Source: Typha latifolia (lineage: Eukaryota; Streptophyta; Magnoliopsida; Poales; Typhaceae). Taken from it: a DNA stretch of 64,000 nucleotides. The notes beneath the pieces are model-generated. The model searched no databases, was not told the DNA's origin, and saw only the letters and a list, made by a program, of their open reading frames with translations. Positions within the stretch are counted from its first letter, which is position 1. The number at the start of each line of letters is the position of its first letter. The stretch lies in assembly GCA_019914945.1 (NCBI GenBank), contig CM034113.1, positions 4,568,850-4,632,849 of the forward strand, given 5' to 3'. Below, one piece after another: positions 42,623 to 53,570 of this stretch. The translations under genes and the position numbers were made by a program.

Positions 42623-45094
42623 TGCTCTCCTCTCAAAGACGATGCAAAAGACCACGGTTGGGTCATACCAAGTAGAGGTTGAGAGGATAAGTAGCCGATG
42701 TCAACCCCCACGGACGGATTAGCAACTTCGCAGTACTTTCATCTCCGAGCAGTGGGGAGACATACAAGCCGACGTGAGGGCTTTAAGGCCTAGAACTTTA
42801 AAGGAGGCCTTTGAAGATGTGATGCTCATGGAAGACAAACACAGGGCCATAAAGTTACACCTGAAACAGAATTGGACGAGCCAAGGAAGCTACAATCAAG
42901 CTCAACCAGCCATAGCGGTGGGAAATAGTACCAGCGTACCGAGGACTGTTGCTGCAATGGTGCCTTCTCGAGCACCCTTGAAGCCATCCCAAGATGTGAA
43001 ATACGCACCTAGAGAACCGAGACGAGCACCCTTGAAGCCATCCAAAGGCCTATGCTTTCGTTGTGATGACAAGTTTGTACCCGGGCATCGCTGCGCTAAA
43101 CTGATGGGATTGGTGATGCTAATCGATGGATTGGAGGAGGCTGAGGATGAGATTACAGATGAAGATGAGGTTGTGGCTAGTCAGCGAGGAGGAGTAGCTG
43201 AGGAGCGACTTGTGGAAGACATGATGGCTGAGATTTCCCTCCACACCTATTCCGGGACAGCAATGCCAAAGACCTTGCGGGTGAACGGTGTAATCAAGAC
43301 AACCATAGTGAGAATCTTGGTCGACACCGGTCCACCTACAACTTCATTGATAGGAGGCTTCTTAGAAAGATTGGGCTTGAGTCGAAACCCATAGAAGGGT
43401 TCGATGTGACGATTGGAGACGGCACCACATTGCGGGCAGATTTCATTTGTGGATGTGTGGAGTTGGAAGTGCAAGGCCAATATTTCACATTGGACCTTTA
43501 TCCGTTGGCCTTGCAAGGTGCCGACATTATTTTGGGGACTCAATGGCTTTGAAGCTTGGGGCTCGTGATATTTGACTTTACAAACCTCTCATTAACGTTT
43601 TAGGGGAATGACTAGAGAGTGCTGCTGGATGGAAATCAACCATTGATTGAACTTCCAAGCGTAGGGGACGAAAGTGAGCTCGTCTCTTTCTCAGCACCCA
43701 CTTTTCCTTTTTTCTCAGATCTACAGAGAGCCAGTGCAGGGCATAATGATCTGGTCCGACTCATGGAGAAGCTAAGAGAGAACCCATCAAGCCACCCCGA
43801 GCACGAGGAGCGCGACGGGTTGGTACTCAAGCGCGGGCGGATCAAGGTACCCGCGAACGAAGAGCTATGGAGACTATTGATGGCACACTTCCATGATACA
43901 ACTATAGCAGGCCATGAAGGGGTCCTACGTACCTACAAGCGGCTGGCCCAAAATTGTACATGGACAATGATGAAGTTGGACGTGAAGAAATATGTGCGTG
44001 AATGTCAAATCTACCAACGAGTCAAATCGGAGACTCTCAAACCCAGCGAGCTGTTGCAACCACTGCCTATACTGGAGCATATCTAGGAGGACATCACTAT
44101 GGATTTCATCCAGGGGCTGTCGAAGGTCTAAGGACAATCGATGGTGTTTGTTGTGGTGGATAGGCTGAGCAAATATGCTCATTTCATAGCAATGTCGCAC
44201 CCGTTTTCAGCGAAAAAGGTTGCTAAAATTTTTGTTCGGAAAGTGGCGCGCTTGCATGGGATGCCTAGGACAATCATGTCAGACCGGAATCGCACCTTCA
44301 TCAGCAAGTTTTGGTTCGAGTTCTTCAAATTGCAAGGGACTCGAATCAACCTTAGTTCAGCTTATCACCCCGAGACGGATGGCCAAACCGAGGTGGTGAA
44401 TCGCGGACTGGAGCAATACTTGCGATGCTTTGTGGCGGATCGACCAAAGAATTGGGTTAAATTCTTTCCATGGGCTGAGTGGTCATACAATACCGCTCAT
44501 CACTCTAAAAGGATCAGCATGACCCCCTTTGAGGCGGTTTATGGGCGCACTCCCCCTATCTTGCGTACCTACGATAGACTTGCGGCGGCAAATAGAACTG
44601 AGCTCGACTTGGAACTTGATGATCGAGATGAAACCTTGAGATGGCTCAAGATTCACCTAGCAACAGCCCAAAACCACATGAAACAGACTCATGAAAAAGG
44701 CCAGCATGAGCGAGAGTTTGAGGTGGATCAATGGGTGTTCATTCGAGCTCAACAGTAACGGCAATCCACATTGAGGCCAATTTTGAACCAGAAGTTAGGT
44801 CACAAGTACTATGGTACGTACCTAGTGCTACAACGAATTGGTCCAGTAGCTTACCTATTGGACCTACCTGAGGGGACCAAGATCCATCCGGTCTTCCATG
44901 TATCGGCATTGAAGGCCCAGATCGGGCCTAACCATGCGGTGGGTTCGGCCTTGCCCGAACCAATGGAGGAAGATGGCCCAACTGAACCAGTCCGAGTCTT
45001 AGGCCGTAGGAAAAGACACCAAGGATCCAGATTGGAGATCGAAGCGCTGATCGAGTGGCTGGGCAAACCAACTAATGAGTCCACATGGGAGCCT
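42623..45094 (+). pseudogene. gag-pol: G1-C gag end, knuckle, protease and integrase
   Basis: Gag resumes (ALLSKTMQKTTVGSYQ). A 206-codon frame (42774-43394) covers gag C-terminus, an intact knuckle LCFRCDDKFVPGHRC and the protease start with LVDTG, after which one base is missing. Protease remains to about 43650. Reading then jumps to the integrase region (43619-44086; RLMEKLRENP, HDTTIAGHEG), whose zinc finger reads CQIYQR with the second Cys lost. The integrase core 44141-44758 is one open frame with VVDRLSKYAHF, MSDRNRTF, SAYHPETDGQTEVVNR (Asp, Asp and Glu visible). A TAA follows at 44756, then PILNQKLGHKYYGTYLVLQR and the chromodomain-like end to STWEP (45094). RT and RNase H are absent. 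Confidence 0.9.
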
Positions 45095-45687
45095 GCGAAT
45101 GCCTGCATCGCATTCGCAAATTTTGAGAAGTGAGAAATAAGTGCGTTTGAATGCGATCAGGCGCATTCGAACGCGTTTGGCAAAAATGCACTATTTAGGG
45201 TTAATTATGAATTGTTGGTTAGCCTCTAAAGGTGTGGATGGTCTTCTTCGCTTCGTTCTCTTGATCCCCGGCGACGCCACTTCTAGCCTCCCTCAACCAG
45301 CCATTCACCTTAGTCTCTTAGAGGTGGCCCTCTCCTCTCCCTTCTTCCAATCTATCCAACACTTGCCCTAACCCTTCCATCAACCAAAATCCTTCCACCA
45401 CCACTTTTCACCGGTGCCACCTCATTAACGTCGGTCCACCACCAACCACCATCATCTAGGATCTCGTTCGTCCACTAATCGGATGATATCTCGATATCCC
45501 TAAATATGATTCGCCTAAAACTTAATTTGTTGGAAAGCTCTTTTCTGGGGCTATAACATATAAAAATTTCTCATCAATTCGACAGCGGAATTTTTCGGGA
45601 TCTATTTATAAAGTTCCGTGTCGATCTAGTCCCAGATCTAAAAATTAGAAGGGATCGAACCTTGTCCTAAAAGGGGAGATCGTATTA
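45095..45687 (+). repeat. G1-C 3' LTR fragment
   Basis: Begins GCGAATGCCTGCATCGCATT, corresponding to mid-LTR, and ends GATCGTATTA. The polypurine tract and the first 220 or so LTR bases were deleted together with the end of the coding region. Confidence 0.85.
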
Positions 45688-46278
45688 AATGGAGATGAGA
45701 GTGGATGGTTGATATAGTTTAAGGGATAAGGACGAAGGGGGAGAAGTGGCTGAGATCCCAAAGAGGGAGGGAGAACTCGATAGACGAGAGAGATTAAAAG
45801 ATAAATGAGACCTTGCCAATGGTACAGGTGGCTGGTTGGTGAAGAAGGAGGAGGGAAATTAGGGTAGAGAGACTAGATAGAGGATAGAGGAGGATAGAAA
45901 CCAATATTCATTTATTATAATAATTTTGGCTGCCATCCACACATTTATAGAGGCTAGCCAATAAGCCAAAATAATAATTATTAACCCTAATACTAGTGGA
46001 CTCTCGCCGATTGTGTTCGAATAGGGTCAACCGTGTTTGAATGCATAAGAGACATTCTCTGTGGATGCGAACTGATGCAGGCATTCGCACACGGGTGTTC
46101 GAACGCGCCCGACGGCGTTTAAACGCATATTTTGCGTTCTCTATTTTTGCGAACTAATGCAGGCGTTCGCAAAGGCATTCGAACGCGTGCCCTTCCGCAT
46201 TCGAACGTGTCCTATAGAAAAATTTATTATTTTGAAAATAAATAACTAATGCAATATGAGAAGACTCTAATAAAATCA
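45688..46278 (-). repeat. G3-B LTR, 5' part
   Basis: Minus-strand LTR start TGATTTTATTAGAGTC (ending at 46278 on the plus strand) with TTCGAA-type motifs at about 46015, 46100 and 46190, and the GCTAGCC block near 45953. It continues at 36390 leftward. Confidence 0.82.
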
Positions 46279-46280
46279 CT

Positions 46281-46648
46281 GGCATATCGCTTCTTTGGTC
46301 CATTTTAGATCCTGGAGAAGGTGGGAGTGGTTGCATATAAGCTGGACCTACCTAAGTCATCCCGAGTTCACTCGGTTTTCCATGTATCCAACTTGAGAGC
46401 TCGAGTTGGTCCAGTGGAGCAACTTGCATCACAACTACCTGAACCCGAATCAGAGGTAGTTGAGCCCACTCTAGAGAAGGTCCTAGCACGAAGGAGGGTC
46501 AGACATCAAGGATGAATAGTCATAGAGGTGCTGGTAAACCGGATGGGACAAAAATAGGAGCAGGCCACATGGGAACCCGAGGCAACCTTGATGGAGAGAT
46601 ATCCTAAATTCGCACTTTGAGGACAAAGTGAGCAAAAGTATGGTGGAA
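46281..46648 (+). pseudogene. G2 integrase end and chromodomain-like tail
   Basis: FFGPF, stop, ILEKVGVVAYKLDLPKSSRV, HSVFHVSNLRARVGP, then after a stop VIEVLVNRMGQK and ATWEPEATLMERYPKFAL and stop. The motifs are those of chromovirus integrase C-termini with a chromodomain. It is followed at once by the purine-rich 3' leader and the G2 3' LTR. Confidence 0.85.
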
Positions 46649-47384
46649 TGATGTGATTCGAACCTCACCGAGTTGTCTGGAGTATGGATACACCCTATGA
46701 GAGTCTTCTCTTATTGTGTTTTAGTTGTTTATTTCAAAAAAATAAAGATTTTGTATGTCGCATTCTAACACAGGAGGGTGCGTTCGAATACCCCTGGCGA
46801 ACGCTTGTAGGCAATTCGTGCGTTTGAACGCACGACCCCTTTTGAATGCGATCGGCTTGGATTTATTGTTTCTAGGTTTATTATTTGTCATTTTTGGCTT
46901 GGTTAGTTAGCCTCTTAACGTTTGGATGGCAACCAAAAAAATTATGATGAATGAATATTGAGTTCTATTCCCTTTCCTTTCACTCTACCCTAATCTTCTT
47001 TCCCCTTCGTTCAAGCCCTAGCCATACGCCATCTCGACGTCGGTGATCCTCTAACCTCTCTCGTTTGTCGAGTCCTCCATCCTCCTTGGGATCTCGATCT
47101 CTTCTCCCTCCTCATCCTTATCCCCTAAACACCACAATCTATCCAACCTATTGCCATTATCATCCCTCACCTCATCATCACCACGTCACTTCCACCATCA
47201 CCCCCATCAGAATCTAAGAGGGTTGTAAATACTAAAAATGTAGATCAGGAAGTTACGGATTGACCACCCTTGATTTCATAATTTTCTCTCTATGATAGAA
47301 TATCTGGTGAATATTTTCACCTGACTACGCGGGCTGTTTTCCTGCATTCGATCCAGATCGGGAAGCGGACTTCGGACCATAACA
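46649..47384 (+). repeat. G2 3' LTR, 736 bp
   Basis: TGATGTGATTCGAACC to GGACCATAACA, followed by the target duplicate TTTAA. It is 35 bp shorter than the 5' LTR. Confidence 0.9.
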
Positions 47385-50300
47385 TTTAAGCACAAGATGT
47401 TCAAGTTCGAAAACTGGTGGTCCACTTTAGACTCTTTTTTTTTGCGTACGTGCAGGAAGGTTTAGAAGAATTTGGATCTGTCAGGGTTAGCCTTCTCTGA
47501 GAAAATAAGAAAACTTACAAAGTGACTCAAAGTCTAGATAGTAAAGAATGCACGGAACCTAAAATGAAAGATTACAGCTATTGAAGATGAGATAGCTAAG
47601 ATTCAGATGGCGACCCACACTAAGGCCAATTGGGACCACAAGAAATCTCTCTGCAGCGTCCATCTCAATCTTCTTCTCTAGGAGGAGCTCTACTAGCACC
47701 AAAGAGCCAAAGTTGCCTAGCTTAGATATGGGGACAAGAACACAAAGTTCTTCCACATGTCAACTACAATGCACAAGAGAAGAAACCACATTTTTGTGCT
47801 CAAGACTTCGGAGGATAACTAGACGACCAATCAGAAAGAGATTGAGGCTGTCTTTGTAAGCCACTTCATAAGATTTGTTCAAGACCACTCACCCTCCCTC
47901 TATTTTGAATTATATGCAACACAGTTTGGGTTTGGTGAGAAAAAGTCTAGCAGACATTGGCAATGACCTCACTACGATACTGACAAAAGAGGAGATTGCG
48001 GATGTTGTAAAGAGTCACAACCCTAACAAAGTGCTTGGGCATGATGGCTTAAATGCTCATTTTTTTTCAAATCTACTTGGGAGACCTGAAGCCTGCAAGT
48101 TGCCATGAAATCAAGCGCTTCTTTGAATCTACTAAGATGGATAAAGACCTCTACAAATCTATCATAACTCACATCATAAAGAAGGATAACTCAATTTTGG
48201 TTGGAGACTTCAAATCAATTAGTCTGTGTAATAACCTCTACAAAGTCATAGCCAAGATCATCACTCTGAGAATAAAACCTTTACTCCCTGTTATAATCTC
48301 TACTGCCCAAATCTCATTTGTTTCGGGCAGGCAAATACTTGACAACCATATAATTGCTTAGAAGATAGTAAGCTACCTTAAGCGCACCAACTACAAGCTA
48401 GGCGTCTTCATGATTAAGGCTGACCTCTCGAAAGCTTTCGATTGAGTGGAGTAGGCTTTTGTAGGCGATACTCTCAAACCCTATGGTTCCTAACAGACTT
48501 CATTGCCCTAAATGTGAACGGGGCTGCTGATGCCTACTTCAAATTGGGTAAGGGCATTTGGCAAGACTACCCCCTTTTCTCATACCTATTATCATATGCT
48601 TGAATGTTTTACCACTCCTGCTTGAGGAGAAGCAGTCGCTAAGAAGGCTTGGAGGCGTTAAGATTGTTCGTACAACACCTCTCTAACCTATTTATTTTCT
48701 ACAGATGATGTCCTTTTTGGAAAGAAAACGACTCTTGAGGCCTCTAGCAAGAGAGGAGTCATTAATAAATATTGCTAAGCCTCGGGGCAAGCTATCAACT
48801 TTGAGAAGTCTACAATCTAGTGCAGCAAGCACATCTCAACTGAAGCCAAAGACCAAGTTACTAGCATCCTCAAGGTCAGGCATTTATCTCAAGGGGAAAA
48901 TACTTAGGTAATCCCTTAGTCACATCAAACTCAAAGAAGGAAGCTCTCAAGTTTGTGGTGGACAAACTAAGAAGCAAACTAGCGGGATGGAAATCAAACA
49001 AGCTCTCCCACGCTTGGCAGTTGATTCTCATTAAAACCATGTTATGCTCAATTCCAATCTATTTCATGTTGATCATTGTCTTTCCTAAATCCATCCTTAA
49101 AAAGATCAGCAGCACCATTAGAGATTTTTGGTGGGGTTTTAACGATCGCAATCATCACCTTTACCTCAAGAAGTGGGATGGGTGCTGTCGACTAACCTAT
49201 TAGGGGGTTGGGGATAAAGCATCCCGAGCTAGCTAACTTAGCCCTAGTTACAAAGCTGGTGTGGAGACTGATCACTAAGTGTGGTTGCCTCTAGGCAAGA
49301 ATCATTTAGGCAAGGTATTACCCTAAATCCTCTTGGTCCTAAAACTCTATTCTTCAAGTTAGAGAGGGTTTTCGAAAGTGAGTTAGCTGGCTTATTGAAG
49401 ATGGAATATCAATTTTTATAAGGTGAGAACCCTGGCTGCCAGGTTACAACCTAAATAAAGTGGAGTTGCCTGTCAGGGTTCTTAAAGTCATTGATCCAAT
49501 GCGAAACAACAAGTGGAATGAGCAACTAATCAGATTCATTTTTGCTCCAGAAGCAATTGAGTCAGTTCTAAGCATTTTCCTAAAGACCAATCCTCTAAAG
49601 AATGAAGATATGCTAGTCTTGACACAAACTAAGAATGGCCAATTCTAAACCAAATCAGCCCTAAATGTGATTTCTAATGGAAATTGGAGCAGCTCGTCAT
49701 CTAATGATGCCAGCACCAAGATATGAAAGATTATCTAGACATGCAAATGGGTAATTCCTCAAATTCAAACTTTTATACGAAGTTGTCTCATTGATGCACT
49801 ACCAGTTCGAGCCTCTCTCAACCAAAGAATCCCAGCGATAGAGCCCACTTGTCCAATGTGTAATGAAGCTCCAGAGATGATCACCCACTTAATACTAGGG
49901 TGTAGCTTTGCAAGAGCAATGCGGTTCGCTGGTAAGCGAAGCCAAAAGCCTGAGCTACTCCTTACCAGACTTGATCAATGGATACTTGCATTCCTTCTCC
50001 CTTGCCTAAGCATTATGGAAAGAGCGAAACAATTGGATATTTAACCAGAAGTAGCCTGCACAAGGGACAGTCATCAAAATAGCTACTAGGTTGACAGAGA
50101 ATGGCTTCACTCTCCCTATTGGTATTCAGAGGACTCAAGAAGGTGGTGGGAAGCCTATAGTTCCTTACACTCAAGAGGGGTGCAATTTTTTGACTAAAGA
50201 TTTGATATGTTGGGTTGATACGTCATGGCCAGACTCATACGATGGTGGAGTAGGCATCCACTAGACTAAATATCCTAGCGCTAAAAGTTTAGACAAAACT

Positions 50301-50690
50301 ATCTACTTGAAGCACTGTGAAAGTGCTCTTGTGGGAGAAGCGCATGCTCTCCTCCTAGGGTTAAAAGAGATTATCCCTTATCCCGACGGCTCCACCCGAT
50401 GGGGTTTTTAGTGATTGCCTTGAAATTGTCAAGGCTATCAATGGGCGGGATGATCTAATAGACTAGTAGTTGCTAATATTCTCCAAAAGCCTGTTAAACA
50501 GCCAACACTATACTTAAAGTTCTATTTACTAGTAGGATTAATAATAGTGTTGAACATTCCCTTGCCGGCCTAGCAATAAGAAATAGTCAAAGCTTTGTAC
50601 ACACTAGCCAATTACATTAGATTTCAATTAATGAAATGTTCACGGACTTTCAGAAAAACTTTCCTTTCATCAAGTAATCTAGAATTGATA
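47385..50690 (+). pseudogene. L1-type LINE ORF2: RT, zf-RVT and RNase H
   Basis: Continues the LINE cut at 24214. RT is spread over frames 47875-48470: LTKEEIADVVKSHNPNKV, GDFKSISLCNNLYKVIAKII, QISFVSGRQILDNH, MIKADLSKAFD. The catalytic box near 48700 reads FSTDDVLFG (family FADD). Then YLGNPL-type and KLAGWKSNKLSHAWQLILIK, IRDFWWGF (48900-49200), a zinc-binding RT-associated domain (49780-49930; CPMCNEAPEMITHLILGC) and an RNase H-like end (50200-50680; EAHALLLGLKE, SDCLEIVKAING). Many stops. The order and motifs are those of plant L1 LINEs. No poly-A tail or target duplication is visible at the 3' end. Confidence 0.85.
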
Positions 50691-51030
50691 TGATTTTAAT
50701 TTTTCCCTAAATATCTATTAATTACGTTGCTCCATCCGGCAAACATTAATCTTAATATAAAGGACAACCAATTAGAAAAATGAATTTTGTTCCGAAAATC
50801 TTGCCTAGGCTTACACTTCTTTCACCTTCGTGTTTTTGGACATTGTATATGTTACAAAAATAGATAATATAAAGGATAAAAATGTCAAAAAGTTTGATAG
50901 TTTTAATGGAGAATTATCTTAGATTTCTACAAAAAAGAAAACTAATTGATACAGAAAAGAAAATTTCAAATAAGAACCTTAGGGGGACTTACATTGTTGC
51001 AAGCAAATCAGAAACAAGGTCATAAAATAT
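50655..51030 (+). repeat. LINE 3' end / direct repeat copy 1
   Basis: AACTTTCCTTTCATCAAGTA through AAGGTCATAAAATATAG aligns with 53571-54090 with small indels. Since copy 1 directly follows the LINE RNase H region, this is probably the LINE 3' untranslated region. Confidence 0.6.
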
Positions 51031-51096
51031 AGTGTTTCATTTTGAACTAGGGTACAGCATAATTATTACTACTGATGTGATATAAAAAAGTAAAAT

Positions 51097-51632
51097 AAGG
51101 CTATATTATTTTTTGCATATTTTTTAACATTATTTTTCTCAATGTCTTTTAAGTTCTTCATATTGCAAATTTTATTAAAAAAAGGAATGTGAATTATTGC
51201 CAGCTTTTTTTTGTTTTATTTATAAGCTCTCGATTAAGGCTATGTTATTTTTTTGCATATTTTTTAACATTATTTTTCTCAATATTTTTTAAGTTCTTCA
51301 TATTGCAAATTTTATTAAAAAAATAATGTGAATTATTGCCAGCTTTTCTTTTGTTTTAGTTATAAGCTCTCGTTTAAGGCTATATTATTTTTTTTGCATA
51401 GTTTTTAACATTATTTTTCTAAATAATGTTTTAAGTTCTTCATATTACAAATTTTATTAAAAAAAGAATGTGAATTATTGCCAGCTTTTCTTTTGTTTTA
51501 GTTATAAGCTCTCGTTTAAGGCTTTATTATTTTTTTCATATATTTTAGCATAATTTTTCTCAATATTTTTCAAGTTCTTTGTGTTGCAAATTTTACTAAA
51601 AAAAGAATGTGAATTACTGCTAGCTCAAAAGC
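51097..51632 (+). repeat. Tandem array, period about 140 bp, 3.8 copies
   Basis: Units start at 51097, 51236, 51376 and 51518 with AAGGCTATATTATTTTTT, and share CAAGTTCTTCATATTGC-like and TGTGAATTATTGCCAGC blocks. Identity between units is high. The array is AT-rich and has no frame. Confidence 0.88.
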
Positions 51633-51756
51633 CCACAACCACTCTATAATTTAGTATAGATTTAGTAAATTTTAAATTTTTTTTGAAAAGAAATTAGAGA
51701 TAGATGAAAGAATATTTGAAATAGAGGTGTAATTATTAATTGACATGAAAAAAATA

Positions 51757-52324
51757 TGTTATGATCCGACTATATGGGTTAAGTTGAGTCAAGTTAGTTA
51801 CTTAGCTTTATCTTATTATTTTGAATTGCAAATAAATTGGATAATCTGGCATGTAGATCGGATCCGCTAAAAATTTTACTCCTATAAATAAGAGTGGACA
51901 TATGTTTGATAAGATCATGCAATGAAATTATGGAATGAATATGAGTTTATTCAAATATTCTTTATCATCTTTATCATTTACTTAACTGTTATATTGCCTT
52001 TAAATTTCTAGGAGTAGATCATAGTTGTAGAAATATCCCAACCTTCCAAACCCTAGCCACCTTCCTCTACCGGCAGCCACCCTACTTTATAGCCATCCAC
52101 CACCACCCTTGGCCGTCCACTACTCTCTGACGGCCGCCACAACGTCGATTAATTACTATTCTACCCTACTTTGACCTTGCTCCACTATTTTAACCATAAC
52201 ATTATATCCTAATCTCCGATTGACTTCATTCCAAAGACAATAGATCCGAGACTTCCGACATTACTAACCTTCAAAATCTCAGGATCATCCTACAGACAAA
52301 TCGTTCCAGATTTGATCCGTAACA
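51757..52324 (+). repeat. Solo L LTR, 568 bp
   Basis: TGTTATGATCCG to TTGATCCGTAACA, flanked by AAATA (51752-51756) and AAGTA (52325-52329), a 5-bp duplication with one change. It contains CCTATAAATAAG as TATA box near 51890. No primer site or coding sequence follows, so it is a recombined solo LTR. Confidence 0.83.
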
Positions 52325-52711
52325 AAGTAAAAAAATATTAGGAAAATTATGTAATGTGCATCCAAATAGTACGAAAATATTATTATTGAATTTATAAGAT
52401 ATTTATGTAATCGGCATTTTAAACTCATATTAACCTTATTATATTAAATAAGAAATTTTTAATTTTTTCAGCAGCATGTACTAATATTTTATTTTCAGAG
52501 TAATATTTTTATGAACTACGGTGAAAGATGAGCTCTTTTATAATAAAAAGATATTTTTTTAGAAGAATGAGGAGAGAGAAGAGAGAGAACATTGACAAAA
52601 AATAAAATTGATAGATTTAAGTTATGTCTAAGTGTAAAGTTAGAATAAATTGAAATTTATATATTATTATTTATTTATTTGTTTGGTATTGAAGTTAATT
52701 TAAAAAAATAG
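52325..52711. other. AT-rich spacer
   Basis: No coding frame, repeat or element terminus recognised. Confidence 0.55.
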
Positions 52712-53101
52712 TTATTTACATGGAAAACCCATTTGGTTTTCGATTTGGCGAAGCAAGGTCATTTTCGGTTTTTCCTGCACTTGAGGCTTTTTTCTTACTT
52801 TTTTTTCAACTTTGTCATTTCTGTCATTTAGTTATCGTACTCATATTCTTCTTCATCTTCTTCATCTTTTTCATCTTCTTCATTAGCGTGCTGCATATGC
52901 ATATGAAGTAGAAGATGAAGAAGAAGATGAGTTCGGGTCATTTCTCTCTCTCTTATAGGCTCGTCACTATTTAATGAGTTACTAAATAACAGAAAGAGCA
53001 AAGTTGAAAGAAAAGTAAAAAAAACATCTCAAGTGTAAGAGAAACCAAAAATGACCTTGTCTCGCCAAATTGAAAACCAAGTAGGTTTTTGATGCAAATA
53101 A
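52712..53101. mobile_element. Foldback element, about 390 bp, long terminal inverted repeats
   Basis: Left arm from 52712 (TTATTTACATGGAAAACCCA; TTGGTTTTCGATTTGGCGA) pairs with the right arm ending at 53101 (minus strand TTATTTGCATCAAAAACCTA; TTGGTTTTCAATTTGGCGA) over about 130 bases at roughly 80 percent by eye. The centre holds TTC/GAA runs around GCATATGC. Similar A-rich words ending AAAAATAG flank both sides (52702-52711, 53105-53114) and may be a target duplication. The 63-codon frame at 52720 is a product of the repeat. Confidence 0.72.
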
Positions 53102-53570
53102 TCCTTAAAAATAGGTTAAAAATATTTTCTTATTTAACTAAGCTAGGGATCGTACTCAAAACAAACCAGGACTACACTTCAATGGTTAAAAATATAGGGT
53201 TCTATTTGAAAATTTACCAAAATTAAAAATATCAACCATAACGATTCCAAAGTCTTACTAATATCGTTGACAAAAATGCACATTTCCATCACAAATTAAT
53301 GAAATTTAAAAAGGAAAATTAAGTAGAGAAGCGGAGATAATTTTGACAGTCATGATATCTCCGGTTGAATTAGGTGAACAAGGAGATCCTGGAATATTCC
53401 AGTCAGAGAGTCCAACGGATACTTTGGAAGGATGAAATTATCAAGGTTCCATCTTTAGCCTGCGATTGGGTGGATTCGTTCTCTTGATTCTTTTCCACAC
53501 GCCTAGTAGTATGTGGACTTGTTCCTACAAATCATTTTAGGTCAACATCCACACTAAAGTTGTACCTCTA
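53102..53570. other. Unassigned spacer
   Basis: Slightly more mixed base composition than its surroundings, but no frame, splice-bounded exon or repeat I can support. Confidence 0.5.

Larger units (their letters stand above)
36391..45687 (+). mobile_element. G1-C: gypsy element without RT/RNase H, inserted in the G3-B LTR
   Basis: 5' LTR 36391-37270; the 3' LTR fragment 45095-45687 ends ATCGTATTA. Flanks are AATGA (36386-36390) and AATGG (45688-45692), a 5-bp duplication with one difference, and the G3 LTR reads on across them. Gag is split by G1-B. After protease the reading jumps to the RNase H/integrase border, and after WEP of the chromodomain it jumps into the LTR. Confidence 0.88.
32449..46278 (-). 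mobile_element. G3-B: minus-strand gypsy element inserted in G2
   Basis: The right end is the LTR start (minus strand TGATTTTATTAG) at 46278, abutting G2 integrase sequence (YRFFGPF). The LTR is split by G1-C (36391-45687). Gag to partial integrase lie at 36071-32449. The 3' LTR and most of integrase are missing at the junction with X-1. Confidence 0.82.
24215..47384 (+). mobile_element. G2: gypsy chromovirus inserted in the LINE, host of further insertions
   Basis: 5' LTR 24215-24985 and 3' LTR 46649-47384 are flanked by a perfect 5-bp duplication TTTAA (24210-24214 and 47385-47389). The LINE reading continues across the two flanks. Its own coding DNA is 25018-27673 (gag, knuckle, protease, RT start) and 46281-46648 (integrase end and chromodomain-like end). 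All between is later insertion and deletion. Confidence 0.88.

Noticed and set aside
52720..52911. Phe/Ile-rich membrane peptide
   Set aside because: Comes from TTC runs in the foldback element; no start context or conservation.
53330..53570. A host exon in the more GC-balanced stretch
   Set aside because: No frame above 50 codons, no paired splice sites and no recognisable domain.
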